Notes: generated from the sequence alone by a model not told the origin. Shown: positions 34,774 to 44,287, numbered from the stretch's first letter. The stretch: 64,000 nt of DNA from Auraticoccus monumenti (GCF_900101785.1 NZ_LT629688.1:2852001-2916000), one strand, 5' to 3'. Made by a program: numbers and translations.

Positions 34774-35769
34774 ATGGACATCGTGGTGGCGATGAGGCCG
34801 CGGCTGGTCGAGTGGTTCTTCGACGACGAGGCGCTGGCCCGGCTCGAGGCTCTGGGACGGGTGACCCTGGTGGGGTCCTACGCGGACCTGACCTCCGGTG
34901 ACGCCCCCGCGGCCCTGGCCGGCGCCGAGGTGCTCGTCACCGGGTGGGGCACCGGACCGGTCGACGAGGCCGTGCTGGACTCCGCGCCGCGGCTGGCGGC
35001 GGTAGTGCACTCGGCGGGCTCGGTGCGCCACCTCGTCACCCCCCGCTGCTGGGACCGGGGGGTGCAGGTGTCCTCCCAGGCCGCCGCCAACGCGGTACCG
35101 GTGGCGGAGTACGCCCTGGCCATGATCCTGCTGGCCGGCAAGGACGTCTTCCGCGCCCAGCGGGTCTACCGTTCCCGCCGCCACCCGGTGGACCAGCAGG
35201 AGGTCCTGGCCGGACGCGGCAACTACCGGACCCGGGTGGGGCTGGTCGGGGCGTCCAAGATCGGCACCCGGGTGGTCGAGCTGCTGCGCCCCTTCGACCT
35301 GGAGGTGGTGGTGCACGACCCCTACCTCAGCGAGGAGCGCGCCGCCGCGCTGGGGGTCCGGGCGGTCGGCCTGGACGAGCTGATGGCCACCTCCCGGGTG
35401 GTCTCGCTGCACGCCCCGATGAACGAGTCGACCCGGCACATGGTGGGCGCCGCCCAGCTGGCCCTGATGCCGGACGGGGCCACCCTGGTCAACACCGCCC
35501 GTCCGGGTCTGGTGGACGAGGCGGCGCTGCTCGCCGAGCTCGTCTCGGACCGGATCCAGGCCGTGCTGGACGTCACCACGCTCGACAGCGACCCCGACTC
35601 ACCGGTCTGGGACCTGCCCAACGTGGTGCTCACCCCGCACGTGGCCGGCGCCCTGGGTGGTGAGCTCCGCCGTCTCGGTGACGGGGTGGTCACCGACGTG
35701 GAGGCGCTGGCCCGCACGGGCCGGATCCCCGCGGCCATCACCGCCGAGGCGTTCGCGCTGCTGGCCTGA
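34774..35769 (+). CDS. D-isomer specific 2-hydroxyacid dehydrogenase family protein
   Basis: 331 residues; GGAGG is 14-18 bases and GAGGG closer to the ATG. The NAD-binding domain in the middle has VGLVGASKIGTRVVELL in place of the common GxGxxG. The substrate domain has VAEYALAMILL. The catalytic Arg is in NTARPGLVDE and the His in LTPHVAGALGG, but the usual Glu of the triad appears as Asp (LDSDPDSPVW). NAD-dependent reduction or oxidation of a sugar-derived 2-hydroxyacid is likely. It follows araA by 79 bases and may have its own promoter. Confidence 0.85.
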   Translation: MDIVVAMRPRLVEWFFDDEALARLEALGRVTLVGSYADLTSGDAPAALAGAEVLVTGWGTGPVDEAVLDSAPRLAAVVHSAGSVRHLVTPRCWDRGVQVSSQAAANAVPVAEYALAMILLAGKDVFRAQRVYRSRRHPVDQQEVLAGRGNYRTRVGLVGASKIGTRVVELLRPFDLEVVVHDPYLSEERAAALGVRAVGLDELMATSRVVSLHAPMNESTRHMVGAAQLALMPDGATLVNTARPGLVDEAALLAELVSDRIQAVLDVTTLDSDPDSPVWDLPNVVLTPHVAGALGGELRRLGDGVVTDVEALARTGRIPAAITAEAFALLA

Positions 35770-35843
35770 GTCCGCGGCACCGCCGCCGAGCTCGTCGCCC
35801 GGCTGGCCCGGGTCCCGCGGTCGGGTCGGTCCGGAGGTGCTGC

Positions 35844-37322
35844 TCAGGTCCCCGGGCTTCGCAGCGGACGGGTGGCCGGGCCCTCGAGCACGGTGCCGTC
35901 GGGGGCGAAGCGCGAGCCGTGCAGCGGGCAGTCCCAGCTGCGCTCGGCGTCGTTCCAGCGCACCACACCGCCGAGGTGCGTGCAGACCGCCCGCACCGTG
36001 CAGGTGGTCCCGTCCACGGTCGAGGTCGCGGTGGCGCCCTCGGACCCCTGGCCGACCCGGCCCACGCCCTCCGGAGGGGCCTCCGGTACCGGGGTCAGCG
36101 CCTGCGCGGCGGAGACGGTGGCGGCCAGCCCGACCCGCGCGTTCAGCGACAGCGCCCGCAGCGCGTCACCGGTGGCGACGCCGCGCTGCAGCAGCGGCGC
36201 CGACCAGGCGGGTTCGCGTCCGAGCAGGTCGCCGCTGACGGCCAGCGCCGCGACCACCGCGGTGGTCATGCCCCACTTGTCGAAACCGGTCGCCACGTGC
36301 ACCAGCCCGTCGCTGCCGGGCAGCACGCCGACGTGGGGGAGGGCGTCGACGGGGCTGTAGTCCTGGGCGGACCAGGAGTGGGTCTCGATCGCGTGCGGGA
36401 AGTAGCGGGCGGTCCAGGAGCGCAGCTGATCGAGGTGGCGGCTGGTGGGCCCACCGCGGCCCACCGTGTGGCCGGCGCCACCGACCAGCAGCGCGGTACC
36501 GAGGTCGGGGGCGGGCGCGTCGCGCACCGAGCGGGAGCTGCTGCCGGCGGAGAGGTACATGCCGGCCGGGACGTCCACGCCCTCGTAGGCCACCACGTAG
36601 GAGCGCTTCGGCTCAACCCGGGCGAAGTGCAGCCCGCGGTCCAGCACGGGGGTGCCGGTGGCCAGCACCAGGTGCCCGGGACGGAGCAACCGGCCGTCCT
36701 CGAGGCGGACCCGCAGACCGTCCGCGGTGCTGGTGGACACCACCCGCTCCCCCTGGTGGAGGGTGCCGCCGGCCGCGCGCAGCTCCCGGACCAGGGCCGA
36801 GAGCAGCTGCACCGGGTCCAGCTGGGCCTGGTCGGCCAGGCGGGTGGCGCCCGCGTGCGGCCAGGGGACGTCGAGCCGGTCGGACCAGCGCACGTCCAGA
36901 CCCAGCGAGGCGGCCGCCTCGTGCTCGGCGCGCACGGGACCGAGCTGGCGGACGTCGGCGGCGTAGGTGACGGCCTCCCGCCGCTGGACGGGCACAGCGC
37001 CGCGCTCGCAGGCGTCGAGCACCCACGACTGCGCCTCCCGGCTGGCCTCGACGTAGCCGCGGGCCCGCTCGCGGGGCTGCTGGCCCAGCACGGTGGACAG
37101 CTTGGTGCCCTGGAGCAGCGACACCTTGGCCGTGCTGCGTCCGGTGGTCACCGCCCCGACCGTGCGCGCCTCGACCACGGCGACCCGTCGTCCGGCGCCG
37201 GCCAGCAGCACCGCGGTGGCCAACCCGGCCAGCCCGGCACCGGCTACCAACACCTCCGGCTCCTCCTCCGGCCAGGGGTCGGAGACGATCGCAGGGGCGC
37301 GGTCCAGCCAGAGGGAGGTCAC
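35844..37322 (-). CDS. FAD-dependent oxidoreductase with C-terminal Rieske domain
   Basis: 492 residues from the GTG at 37322. The N-terminal dinucleotide motif is VAGAGLAGLATAVLLAGAG, of the DAO (glycine-oxidase-like) class. The late FAD motif is HVATGFDKWGMTTA. A Rieske [2Fe-2S] domain with CTHLGG and CPLHGSRF forms the last about 80 residues. This fusion is known in actinobacteria and bacilli, but its substrate is not established. It is convergent with the 2-hydroxyacid dehydrogenase gene and 50 bases downstream of the methyltransferase gene. Confidence 0.9.
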   Translation of the reverse strand: MTSLWLDRAPAIVSDPWPEEEPEVLVAGAGLAGLATAVLLAGAGRRVAVVEARTVGAVTTGRSTAKVSLLQGTKLSTVLGQQPRERARGYVEASREAQSWVLDACERGAVPVQRREAVTYAADVRQLGPVRAEHEAAASLGLDVRWSDRLDVPWPHAGATRLADQAQLDPVQLLSALVRELRAAGGTLHQGERVVSTSTADGLRVRLEDGRLLRPGHLVLATGTPVLDRGLHFARVEPKRSYVVAYEGVDVPAGMYLSAGSSSRSVRDAPAPDLGTALLVGGAGHTVGRGGPTSRHLDQLRSWTARYFPHAIETHSWSAQDYSPVDALPHVGVLPGSDGLVHVATGFDKWGMTTAVVAALAVSGDLLGREPAWSAPLLQRGVATGDALRALSLNARVGLAATVSAAQALTPVPEAPPEGVGRVGQGSEGATATSTVDGTTCTVRAVCTHLGGVVRWNDAERSWDCPLHGSRFAPDGTVLEGPATRPLRSPGT

Positions 37323-37372
37323 GCCCCGGCACTACCCGCCCCGGCACCGGTCACGCGGTGGGCGGTCCGTGA

Positions 37373-38149
37373 TCAGCCGGTGGCGGGGTCGGCGGGACGA
37401 CGGTAGACCGAGACGTGGGAGGGGGAGTCGGCGGTGAAGGGGCCGCCCTCCCAGTCCGCGTGCCGGCTCTCCAGCTGCAGGCCGGCCAGCTGGGCCATCA
37501 GGTCGAGCTCGGCCGGCCAGACGTAGCGCTGCGGTGTCCGCCCGATCCGGGCCTCGCGCCCGGCCCCGAAGGTGACGTGGGAGGAGACCAGCAGCTGCTC
37601 GACCACGTCGTAGGTGTCCACGCCGAGGTAGCCCGGCTCGGCGGTGAAGACCGAGGCCGTCTTCCCCGGCGGCAGCACCCGGAGCCCGGGGACCATCAGC
37701 TCGACCACGAAGCAGCCGCCCGGGCGCAGGTGGCGGGCGGCGTTGCGGACGCAGGCGACCTGCTCGGCCTGGGACAGCAGGTTCCCGATGGTGTTGAAGA
37801 CGAGGTAGACCAGCGTGTAGTCACCCGGCGCGGTGGCGGTGGCCATGTCGCCCTGCACCACCGGGATCTCGGCCTCGGGGACCTTCTGGCGCAGCTGCCC
37901 GATCATCGCGGTGGACAGCTCGATGCCGGTGACCGGGACCCCGCGTCGGTGCAGCGGCACGGCCACCCGGCCGGTGCCGATGGCCAGCTCCAGGGCGGGG
38001 CCGCCGTCGGCCAGCCCGGCCAGCCGGTCCACGGTCGGTCCGAGGACCTCGGTGGAGAACATCCCGCTGCCGGGGGTGTCGTAGCCCCGGGCGGTCTCCT
38101 CGTCCCAGAGCTCCTGCTGCGTCATCGACCAGACGGGATCACGGTCCAT
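37373..38149 (-). CDS. Class I SAM-dependent methyltransferase
   Basis: 258 residues from ATG 38149 (ATG 38125 is also possible). The SAM-binding motif I is ALELAIGTGRVAVPL, the post-I acidic residue is in GIELSTAM, motif II is YTLVYLVFNTIG, and LRPGGCFVVELMVPG is the post-motif strand. The substrate is not predictable. It sits between xylA and the FAD/Rieske gene, all leftward, separated from xylA by a strong hairpin. Confidence 0.87.
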   Translation of the reverse strand: MDRDPVWSMTQQELWDEETARGYDTPGSGMFSTEVLGPTVDRLAGLADGGPALELAIGTGRVAVPLHRRGVPVTGIELSTAMIGQLRQKVPEAEIPVVQGDMATATAPGDYTLVYLVFNTIGNLLSQAEQVACVRNAARHLRPGGCFVVELMVPGLRVLPPGKTASVFTAEPGYLGVDTYDVVEQLLVSSHVTFGAGREARIGRTPQRYVWPAELDLMAQLAGLQLESRHADWEGGPFTADSPSHVSVYRRPADPATG

Positions 38150-38175
38150 GCCGCCGACCCTGCCGGGCGGGAGTT

Positions 38176-38209
38176 CCCCGGGTCCACCCGGTTTCGGGTG
38201 GACCCGGGG
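38176..38209 (-). terminator. Terminator after xylA
   Basis: CCCCGGGTCCACCCG (38176-38190), loop GTTT, CGGGTGGACCCGGGG (38195-38209): 15 perfect pairs, nine bases past the xylA stop codon and before the methyltransferase gene. No T-run. Confidence 0.8.
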
Positions 38210-38217
38210 AGAGCGGG

Positions 38218-39411
38218 TCAGCCGCGGGCGCCCATCAGGTGCTCGATCATCAGCTGCTGCAGCCGGACGAAGCCGAAGCCGTGGCCGTGGAAGTAGGCCT
38301 CGGCGTCGAAGTCCTCGTAGGCGCTGCGGTCGGCCAGCAGCTGCTCGTAGCCCTCGCCGGCGTCCAGGGTCGGCTCGCGCAGCTCGGCGACCTTGGCCGT
38401 GGCCAGGGCCTCCTGGACCTCGGGGTCGGCCCGGAAGGCCGCGGCGCGCTCCTTGAGCAGGAGGTAGGTGCGCATGTTGGCGGCCACGGAGTCCCAGATG
38501 CCCTGGTCGTCCTCGGTGCGGCTGGGCTTGTAGTCGAAGTGGCGGGGCCCCTCGTAGGAGGGTCCGCCACCCGGGCCGCCGTTCTCCAGCAGGTCGACCA
38601 GGGAGAAGGCGTTCTGCACGTCGCCGTGCCCGAAGACCAGGTCCTGGTCGTACTTGATCGAGCGCTGGCCGTTGAGGTCGATGTGGAAGAGCTTCCCGGC
38701 GTCCAGCGCCTGCGCCACGCCGGCGGTGAAGTTCAGCCCGGCCATCTGCTCGTGGCCGACCTCGGGGTTGAGCCCGACCAGCTCGGGCCGCTCCAGGGTC
38801 TCGATGAAGGCCAGGGCGTGGCCCAGGGTCGGGAGCAGGATGTCACCGCGGGGCTCGTTGGGCTTGGGCTCGATGGCGAAGCGCATGTCGTAGCCGCGGT
38901 CGACCACGTACTCCGACAGCAGGTTGACGGCCTCGCGGTAGCGCTGCAGCGCGGCCTGGACGTCCTTGGCGGTGTCGTACTCCGCGCCCTCGCGGCCACC
39001 CCACATCACGAAGGTGGTGGCGCCGAGCTCGGCGGCCAGGTCGATGTTGCGCAGCACCTTGCGGAGGGCGAAGCGTCGCACCGCGCGGTCGTTGGAGGTG
39101 AAGCCGCCGTCCTTGAACACCGGGGCGGAGAACAGGTTGGTGGTCACCATCGGCACCACGATGCCGGTGTCGGCCATGGCCTGCTTGAGCCGGTCGATCT
39201 GGTGCTGCCGCTCGGCGTCGGTGCTGCCGAAGGCGAAGAGGTCGTCGTCGTGGAAGGTGAGGCCCCAGGCCCCGGCCTCGGCGAGCTTCTCCACGCCGCG
39301 GACGACGTCGAGGTCCTTGCGGGTCGGTCCGCCGAACGGGTCGGCGCCGGTGTAGCCGATGGTCCAGAGACCGAAGGAGAACTTGTCGGCAGGAGTGGGC
39401 GTGAGCGTCAT
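38218..39411 (-). CDS. xylA: Xylose isomerase
   Basis: 397 residues from ATG 39411 (an in-frame ATG at 39423 is less likely). Family features: [17 protein letters not shown], the active-site His in [20 protein letters not shown], the metal-binding [38 protein letters not shown] and [12 protein letters not shown]. Length fits the actinobacterial short (class I) isomerases. It converts D-xylose to D-xylulose. No xylulokinase gene lies next to it. It diverges from a ROK regulator, and a palindrome overlaps the promoter. Confidence 0.97.
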   Translation of the reverse strand: MTLTPTPADKFSFGLWTIGYTGADPFGGPTRKDLDVVRGVEKLAEAGAWGLTFHDDDLFAFGSTDAERQHQIDRLKQAMADTGIVVPMVTTNLFSAPVFKDGGFTSNDRAVRRFALRKVLRNIDLAAELGATTFVMWGGREGAEYDTAKDVQAALQRYREAVNLLSEYVVDRGYDMRFAIEPKPNEPRGDILLPTLGHALAFIETLERPELVGLNPEVGHEQMAGLNFTAGVAQALDAGKLFHIDLNGQRSIKYDQDLVFGHGDVQNAFSLVDLLENGGPGGGPSYEGPRHFDYKPSRTEDDQGIWDSVAANMRTYLLLKERAAAFRADPEVQEALATAKVAELREPTLDAGEGYEQLLADRSAYEDFDAEAYFHGHGFGFVRLQQLMIEHLMGARG

Positions 39412-39429
39412 CGATGATCCCATTCTCGA

Positions 39430-39473
39430 TAAGTTGGAGCCTCCAACTTAATCCGCCGCGGAAAGCCTGTCAA
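39430..39473 (-). promoter_or_regulatory. xylA promoter with overlapping palindromic operator
   Basis: Minus strand: -35 TTGACA (39468-39473), 17 bases, -10 TAAGTT (39445-39450). TAAGTTGGAG-C-CTCCAACTTA (39430-39450) is a perfect palindrome with ten-base arms covering the -10. It is the probable site of the divergent ROK repressor. Confidence 0.8.
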
Positions 39474-39537
39474 CGGCGGGTCGGACGGTGCGCGATGATG
39501 CGTCAGCGAAATACGCTCGACCGAGGGAGGAGGCGCT

Positions 39538-40674
39538 GTGGCGACCGAGGGCAACCTGGCGCTCATCCTCGAGCGCGTGCACCGCGAGGGACCGGCCTCG
39601 CGCGCCCAGCTGACCCGGGAGACCGGGCTGAACCGCTCCACCGTGGCGGCCGTGGTGGCCGAGCTGGTGGAACGCGGGCTGGTGCGGGAGGAGGCTCCTG
39701 ACGCCACCCGCCAGGTGGGCCGGCCCAGCCCGGTGGTGCGCACCGACCCCGACGTGACGGCGGTGGCCGCGGTGACCGAGGTGGACGCGGTCACGGTCGC
39801 CGTGGTGGACCTCACCGGCCGGGTGCAGCAGCAGCTCCGTGTCGAGACCTCGGCCGCGCCCAGCGTGCAGGAGGCGGTGGCCGCGGTACAGCTCTGCCTG
39901 TCCCGGCTGCGGGCCGGACGAGGGCCTTCCTGGCAGCCGTCCGGGCTCGGGGTGGCGGTGCCGGGGCTGGTGCGGTCCGGCGACGGGGTGGTGCGCTGGG
40001 CGCCCCACCTGCACTGGCGCGAGGAGCCGCTGGCCGCGATGCTCGAGGAGGCCACTGGTCTGCCGGTGCGCGCCGGCAACGACGCCAACCTGGGCGCCCG
40101 GGCCGAGCACCTCTTCGGGGCCGCGCGCGGGGCCTCCCACGTGCTCTACATCAACGGCGGCTCCAGCGGCATCGGCGGCGGGGTCATCGTCGACGACCGG
40201 ATGCTGCTGGGTGCCGACGGCTACGCCGGCGAGCTCGGGCACAGCAGCACCCGGGACTCCAGCGAGCTCGAGGACGCCGTCAGCCGGCGCCGGCTGCTGG
40301 ACCTGCTGGGCTGGGCCCACGCCACCGACGAGCGCCTGGAGCAGGCGCTGAGCACCGACCCGCGCGCGGAGGTGACCCACGAGGTGCGGCGCCAGCTCGG
40401 GGTGCTGAGCACCGGTGTGCGGGACATGATCAACGTCTTCAACCCCGAGCGGGTGGTGCTCGGAGGCTTCCTGGGCATCATGTTCTCCCTCGACCCCGAC
40501 CACTTCCGCGAGGCGGTGGCGCGCCAGGCCCTGCGCCCGGCCTGGGAGAGCGTCACCGTGGTGCGGGCCGCGCTCGGTCCGGACCTGCTGCTGGTGGGTG
40601 CGGCGGAGCTGGTGCTGGAGCAGGTGGTGACCCAGGCCACGCCCCGGCCGTCGCGCTCGGCGCTGACGGTCTGA
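39538..40674 (+). CDS. xylR: ROK family transcriptional regulator, probable xylose repressor
   Basis: 378 residues, GTG start preceded by GGGAGGAGG. The N-terminal winged helix reads ASRAQLTRETGLNRSTVAAVVAEL (seen at residues about 20-43, key part LTRETGLNRSTV). The ROK domain has GVAVPGLV, AGNDANLGARAEHLFG and GGSSGIGGGV. The usual CxCGxxGC zinc motif after GELGH is absent; the sequence passes GELGHSSTRDSSELEDA instead. Position and the adjacent palindrome support control of xylA. The symbol is by analogy. Confidence 0.85.
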   Translation: MATEGNLALILERVHREGPASRAQLTRETGLNRSTVAAVVAELVERGLVREEAPDATRQVGRPSPVVRTDPDVTAVAAVTEVDAVTVAVVDLTGRVQQQLRVETSAAPSVQEAVAAVQLCLSRLRAGRGPSWQPSGLGVAVPGLVRSGDGVVRWAPHLHWREEPLAAMLEEATGLPVRAGNDANLGARAEHLFGAARGASHVLYINGGSSGIGGGVIVDDRMLLGADGYAGELGHSSTRDSSELEDAVSRRRLLDLLGWAHATDERLEQALSTDPRAEVTHEVRRQLGVLSTGVRDMINVFNPERVVLGGFLGIMFSLDPDHFREAVARQALRPAWESVTVVRAALGPDLLLVGAAELVLEQVVTQATPRPSRSALTV

Positions 40675-40685
40675 GCCCACCGCTC

Positions 40686-40700
40686 CGGACCGCCGGTCCG
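40686..40700 (+). terminator. Small hairpin after the ROK gene
   Basis: CGGACC, loop GCC, GGTCCG, twelve bases past the stop codon. Weak evidence for termination; no T-run. Confidence 0.3.
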
Positions 40701-40804
40701 TGCCCGCAGGTCCGGGCCCGCCGGCTGGGCGCCGTAGCCGCTCCGCCGCTCCTCGGACCGGGCGCCGGTGCGGTCGCGGGCGACGTCCCTGGCAGGCTGC
40801 TGCC

Positions 40805-42025
40805 ATGACCCCCGACGCGACCCTCGACGTCCAGCGCGTGCGCTCCTGGTTCCCCTCGCTCGCCTCCGGCATCGCCCACTTCGACGGGCCCGGCGGCACC
40901 CAGACGCCGCGGCAGGTGGGGGAGGCGGTGGCGGCGACGCTGACCGGTCCGCTCTCCATCCGCGGGTCCTCGGTGCTCTCCCAGCAGCGGGCCGAGGAGG
41001 CGGTGCAGGGCTTCCGCCGGGCCGGCGCCGACCTGCTCGGGGTGCCGGCCTCCACGGTGGTGCACGGACGCAGCGCCACCGCCCTGACCTACGACTTCTC
41101 CCGGGCGCTGGCTGCGGACTGGGCGCCCGGCGACGAGGTGGTGCTCACCCGGCTGGAGCACGACGCCAACCTGAGCCCCTGGCGCCAGGCCGCCGCCTGG
41201 GCCGGTGCCACCGTGCGCTGGGTGGACCTCGACCCGGCCACCGGGGAGCTCGACCTCGACACCCTCGACGCCGCGCTGGGGCCCCGCACCCGGCTGGTCG
41301 CGGTGACCGGGGCGTCGAACCTGATCGGCACCCGGCCGCCGGTGCGCGAGGTCAGCGACCGGGCGCACGCGGTGGGCGCGCTGGTCTGGGTGGACGCGGT
41401 GCACCTGGTGCCGCACGCGCTGGTCGACCTCGCGGAGCTGGGCGCGGACCTGCTGGTCTGCTCGCCGTACAAGTTCCTCGGGCCGCACTGCGGGGTGCTC
41501 ACCGGGCGTCCCGAGGTGCTGGAGGGGCTCCGCCCGGACAAGCTGGCCCCCTCCTCCGACGTCGTCCCCGAGCGCTTCGAGCTGGGCACGCTGCCCTACG
41601 AGCAGCTGGCCGGGGTGACGGCCGCGGTCGACGTGCTGGCCGACCTGGCCGCGGGCGGGGAGGACCTGCCGCGCCGGCACCGGCTCGCCCGCTCGATGGC
41701 CGCCCTGGAGGAGCACGAGCTGCGGCTGCGCCGGCGCCTCGAGGACGGTCTGGCCGACCTCGGGCCCCGGGTGGTGCAGCACGCCCGGGCGGCGGAGCGC
41801 ACCCCGACGCTGCTGGTGACGGTGCAGGGCGCCTCGTGCGCGGAGATCTCGGCCTCCCTGGCCGCCCGCGACGTGCTCGCCCCCGGTGGGGCGTTCTACG
41901 CCGACGAGCCGTTCCGCCGTCTCGGTCTGGACGAGCCCAGCCCGATCAGGCTCGGGCTGGCGCCGTACACGAGCGACAAGGACGTGGACCGGCTGCTGGC
42001 CGGGATGGCGGCGGCGCTCGGCTGA
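40805..42025 (+). CDS. Class V aminotransferase / cysteine desulfurase-like protein
   Basis: 406 residues from ATG 40805 (no clear ribosome site). PLP-fold features: HFDGPGGTQTPRQV at the start, SATALTYDFSRAL, LTRLEHDANLSPW, WVDAVHLVPH and the Schiff-base Lys in CSPYKFLGPHCG. This is the subgroup of cysteine-desulfurase-like family proteins common in actinobacteria. No catalytic-loop Cys is obvious where desulfurases have it, so another reaction is possible. It stands alone between the ROK gene and the convergent PepSY gene. Confidence 0.87.
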   Translation: MTPDATLDVQRVRSWFPSLASGIAHFDGPGGTQTPRQVGEAVAATLTGPLSIRGSSVLSQQRAEEAVQGFRRAGADLLGVPASTVVHGRSATALTYDFSRALAADWAPGDEVVLTRLEHDANLSPWRQAAAWAGATVRWVDLDPATGELDLDTLDAALGPRTRLVAVTGASNLIGTRPPVREVSDRAHAVGALVWVDAVHLVPHALVDLAELGADLLVCSPYKFLGPHCGVLTGRPEVLEGLRPDKLAPSSDVVPERFELGTLPYEQLAGVTAAVDVLADLAAGGEDLPRRHRLARSMAALEEHELRLRRRLEDGLADLGPRVVQHARAAERTPTLLVTVQGASCAEISASLAARDVLAPGGAFYADEPFRRLGLDEPSPIRLGLAPYTSDKDVDRLLAGMAAALG

Positions 42026-42053
42026 CGCAACCCCGGACGGTTCCGGAGGTGGC

Positions 42054-42764
42054 TCAGTCGTCGAGGTCGTTGTCGAGCACCTCGCCGCTGGCCGCGTCCA
42101 CCGTGACGTCGCGGCGCTCGGCCCCGGTCTCGACGCCGGCCTCCCAGGTGAGCGCGCCGTCGTCGTCCTCGTCCAGCTCGAGCTCGCTGATGACCCCTCC
42201 GGGCTCCTCGGCCAGCACCGCCTCGGCCGCCGCGACGTGGTCGACCTCGGCGCCGTACAGCACCTGGTTCTCGGTGCGGTCGTCGTCGTCGGTGTTCTCC
42301 GCGGTGTCGGAGGTGACCTCCGAGCCGTCGCCGGACAGCCGCAGCTGCCGCTCCGCGCCGTCCTCGGTGAGCACGTGCACCTCCCAGGACTGACCACCGC
42401 GCTCGCTCTCGATCGAGCTGACGCGCCCGCCCGGCACGGCGACCAGGGCGGACTCGGCGGCCCTGAGCAGGGGGCTGCTGGCCGAGCCCGACGGGCTGGC
42501 CGAGGGCGACGCCGACCCGCTCGGGGAGGGGGAGCCGCTGCCCGGGGCGCTGGGCGAGGCCGAGTCGTCGTCGGGGGAGGCGGAGGGGGAGGCACCGGGG
42601 GTGGCGCTGCCGGCCGGGGCCGAGGAGCTGGCTCCGGGGGTGCTCACCGACGTGCTGGCCGGCGGGGTGGATCCAGCACCCGGCGTCTGCCCGGCGCAGC
42701 CGGCGGTGAGGGCGAGCGCGGCCAGACCCAGGGCGGCGGCGAAGGAGCGCGAGGACGTCGTCAT
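42054..42764 (-). CDS. PepSY-domain lipoprotein
   Basis: 236 residues. A lipoprotein signal ends at LALTAGC (lipid on Cys at about 23). A long Ser/Pro/Ala/Gly linker (residues about 25-100) could span the cell wall. Two PepSY-like units follow (SALVAVPGGRVSSIES ... WEVHVLTEDG, and AVLAEEPGGVISELEL ... WEAGVETG). PepSY proteins are often inhibitors or chaperones of secreted proteases, but the role here is unknown. It diverges from the MFS gene, sharing a 153-base region. Confidence 0.88.
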   Translation of the reverse strand: MTTSSRSFAAALGLAALALTAGCAGQTPGAGSTPPASTSVSTPGASSSAPAGSATPGASPSASPDDDSASPSAPGSGSPSPSGSASPSASPSGSASSPLLRAAESALVAVPGGRVSSIESERGGQSWEVHVLTEDGAERQLRLSGDGSEVTSDTAENTDDDDRTENQVLYGAEVDHVAAAEAVLAEEPGGVISELELDEDDDGALTWEAGVETGAERRDVTVDAASGEVLDNDLDD

Positions 42765-42917
42765 GGGCTGGAGCGTACGGCCGGACCGTGACCACCGTCA
42801 CGCCGCCCGGGAGGGCCGCCCGCTGGGCGTGGCGGACCGGGAGGGGCAGGATGGGGGCATCGGCTCGCGACGGTGCGCTGCTCGACCCCTCGCACGCACC
42901 ACCGGGAAGAAACCGCC

Positions 42918-44117
42918 ATGCCGCTCGCTGTCTGGGTCCTCGCCATCGGCGCCTTCGGGTTCGGCACCACGGAGTTCGTCGCCATGGGGCTGCTGCCCGA
43001 CATGGCCGCGACGTTCGGGGTGTCCATCCCCACCGCCGGCTGGCTGATCACCGGCTACGCCGTCGGGGTCGTGGTCGGCGCCCCCACGCTGATCGCCCTC
43101 ACCCACCGCTGGCCCCGCAAGCGGGTCCTGCTCGCCCTGCTGGGGCTCTTCACCCTGGCCCACCTGGCCACCGTGGTCGCCCCCACCTTCGAGGCCCTCG
43201 TCGCCGCCCGCTTCGGGACCGGGCTGGCCCACGGCGCCTTCTTCGGTGCGGCCGCCCTGGTGGCCCGGTCGCTGGCACCGGCCGGACGCCAGGGACGCGC
43301 CGTGGCGCTGCTGTTCGGCGGGCTGACCGTGGCCAACGTGGTCGGGGTCCCGCTGGGCACCTGGGTCGGCCAGGCCGTGGGCTGGCGCGCCACCTACGGG
43401 CTGGTCGCGGTGATCGGCGTGCTGACCATCGCCGCCGTGGCCGTCGCCGTCCCCGCGGTCGCCAGCGCCGACGGTCCGCTCAGCGACCAGCTCGCCGCCT
43501 TCCGCCGCAGCCAGGTCTGGCTGACCCTGCTCATCACCGTCGTCGGCTTCGGCAGCACCTTCACCGTGCTCAGCTACGTCTCCCCGCTGCTCACCGAGGT
43601 CGCCGGCTTCGCCGAGGGCAGCGTGCCCTGGGTGCTGGTGCTCTTCGGTCTCGGCGCCACGGCCGGCAACGCGCTGGGCGGACGGCTGGCGGACTGGTCG
43701 GTGCAGCGGACGCTGGTGATCGGCTTCTCGGCCCAGGCGGTGGTCTACCTGCTGCTGTTCGCCTTCGCCGCGTCCCCGGTGGCTGCTGCCGTCGGCGTCT
43801 TCCTCTTCGCCTTCAGCGGGTTCATGATGGGCGCCCCGATCCAGACCCGGGTGATCGTGGCCGCCGGCGGCGGGGCCAGCATGGCCTCGGCCGCGATGCA
43901 GGCCGCCTTCAACACCGGCAACGCGCTCGGCGCCTTCCTCGGGGGCACGGCGATCGGGCTGGGGTTCGGCTACGCCTCCCCGGCCCTGGTGGCCGCGGTG
44001 CTGGCGGCCGCCGGGTTGGGTGTGCTCGCCTGGGCCACCCGCCTGGACGTCACCGGCCGCGCCCCGGTCGAGCCCACGGCCACCCCGCGTCCGGTGCCGG
44101 TGCCGGTCGACGCCTGA
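42918..44117 (+). CDS. MFS exporter, AraJ/PbuE-like
   Basis: 399 residues from ATG 42918, GGGAAGAA about nine bases upstream. Twelve membrane segments; the opening AIGAFGFGTTEFVAMGLLPDMA is diagnostic of the DHA1-type AraJ/YdhP/PbuE exporters, and GLTVANVVGVPLGTWVGQ is the conserved segment-5 region. Substrates of relatives include sugars, purines and drugs; none is evident here. It is followed by a 170-base gap and then the small convergent gene. Confidence 0.9.
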   Translation: MPLAVWVLAIGAFGFGTTEFVAMGLLPDMAATFGVSIPTAGWLITGYAVGVVVGAPTLIALTHRWPRKRVLLALLGLFTLAHLATVVAPTFEALVAARFGTGLAHGAFFGAAALVARSLAPAGRQGRAVALLFGGLTVANVVGVPLGTWVGQAVGWRATYGLVAVIGVLTIAAVAVAVPAVASADGPLSDQLAAFRRSQVWLTLLITVVGFGSTFTVLSYVSPLLTEVAGFAEGSVPWVLVLFGLGATAGNALGGRLADWSVQRTLVIGFSAQAVVYLLLFAFAASPVAAAVGVFLFAFSGFMMGAPIQTRVIVAAGGGASMASAAMQAAFNTGNALGAFLGGTAIGLGFGYASPALVAAVLAAAGLGVLAWATRLDVTGRAPVEPTATPRPVPVPVDA

Positions 44118-44287
44118 GGCTCGCGAGCACCCTGGGCCCCGCCGGGCGGAGGCGTCGGAGGCGTCCCGGCCCGGCGTGACGTCGCCTCCGCGCGACCGGG
44201 GTCGGCGGCGGATGAGACCTGCGGCCCCGTCGCGACGACGCCGCCGCGCGGGTGGCCGCGTCACCGGCGTCGGAGGGTTCGGGGACC

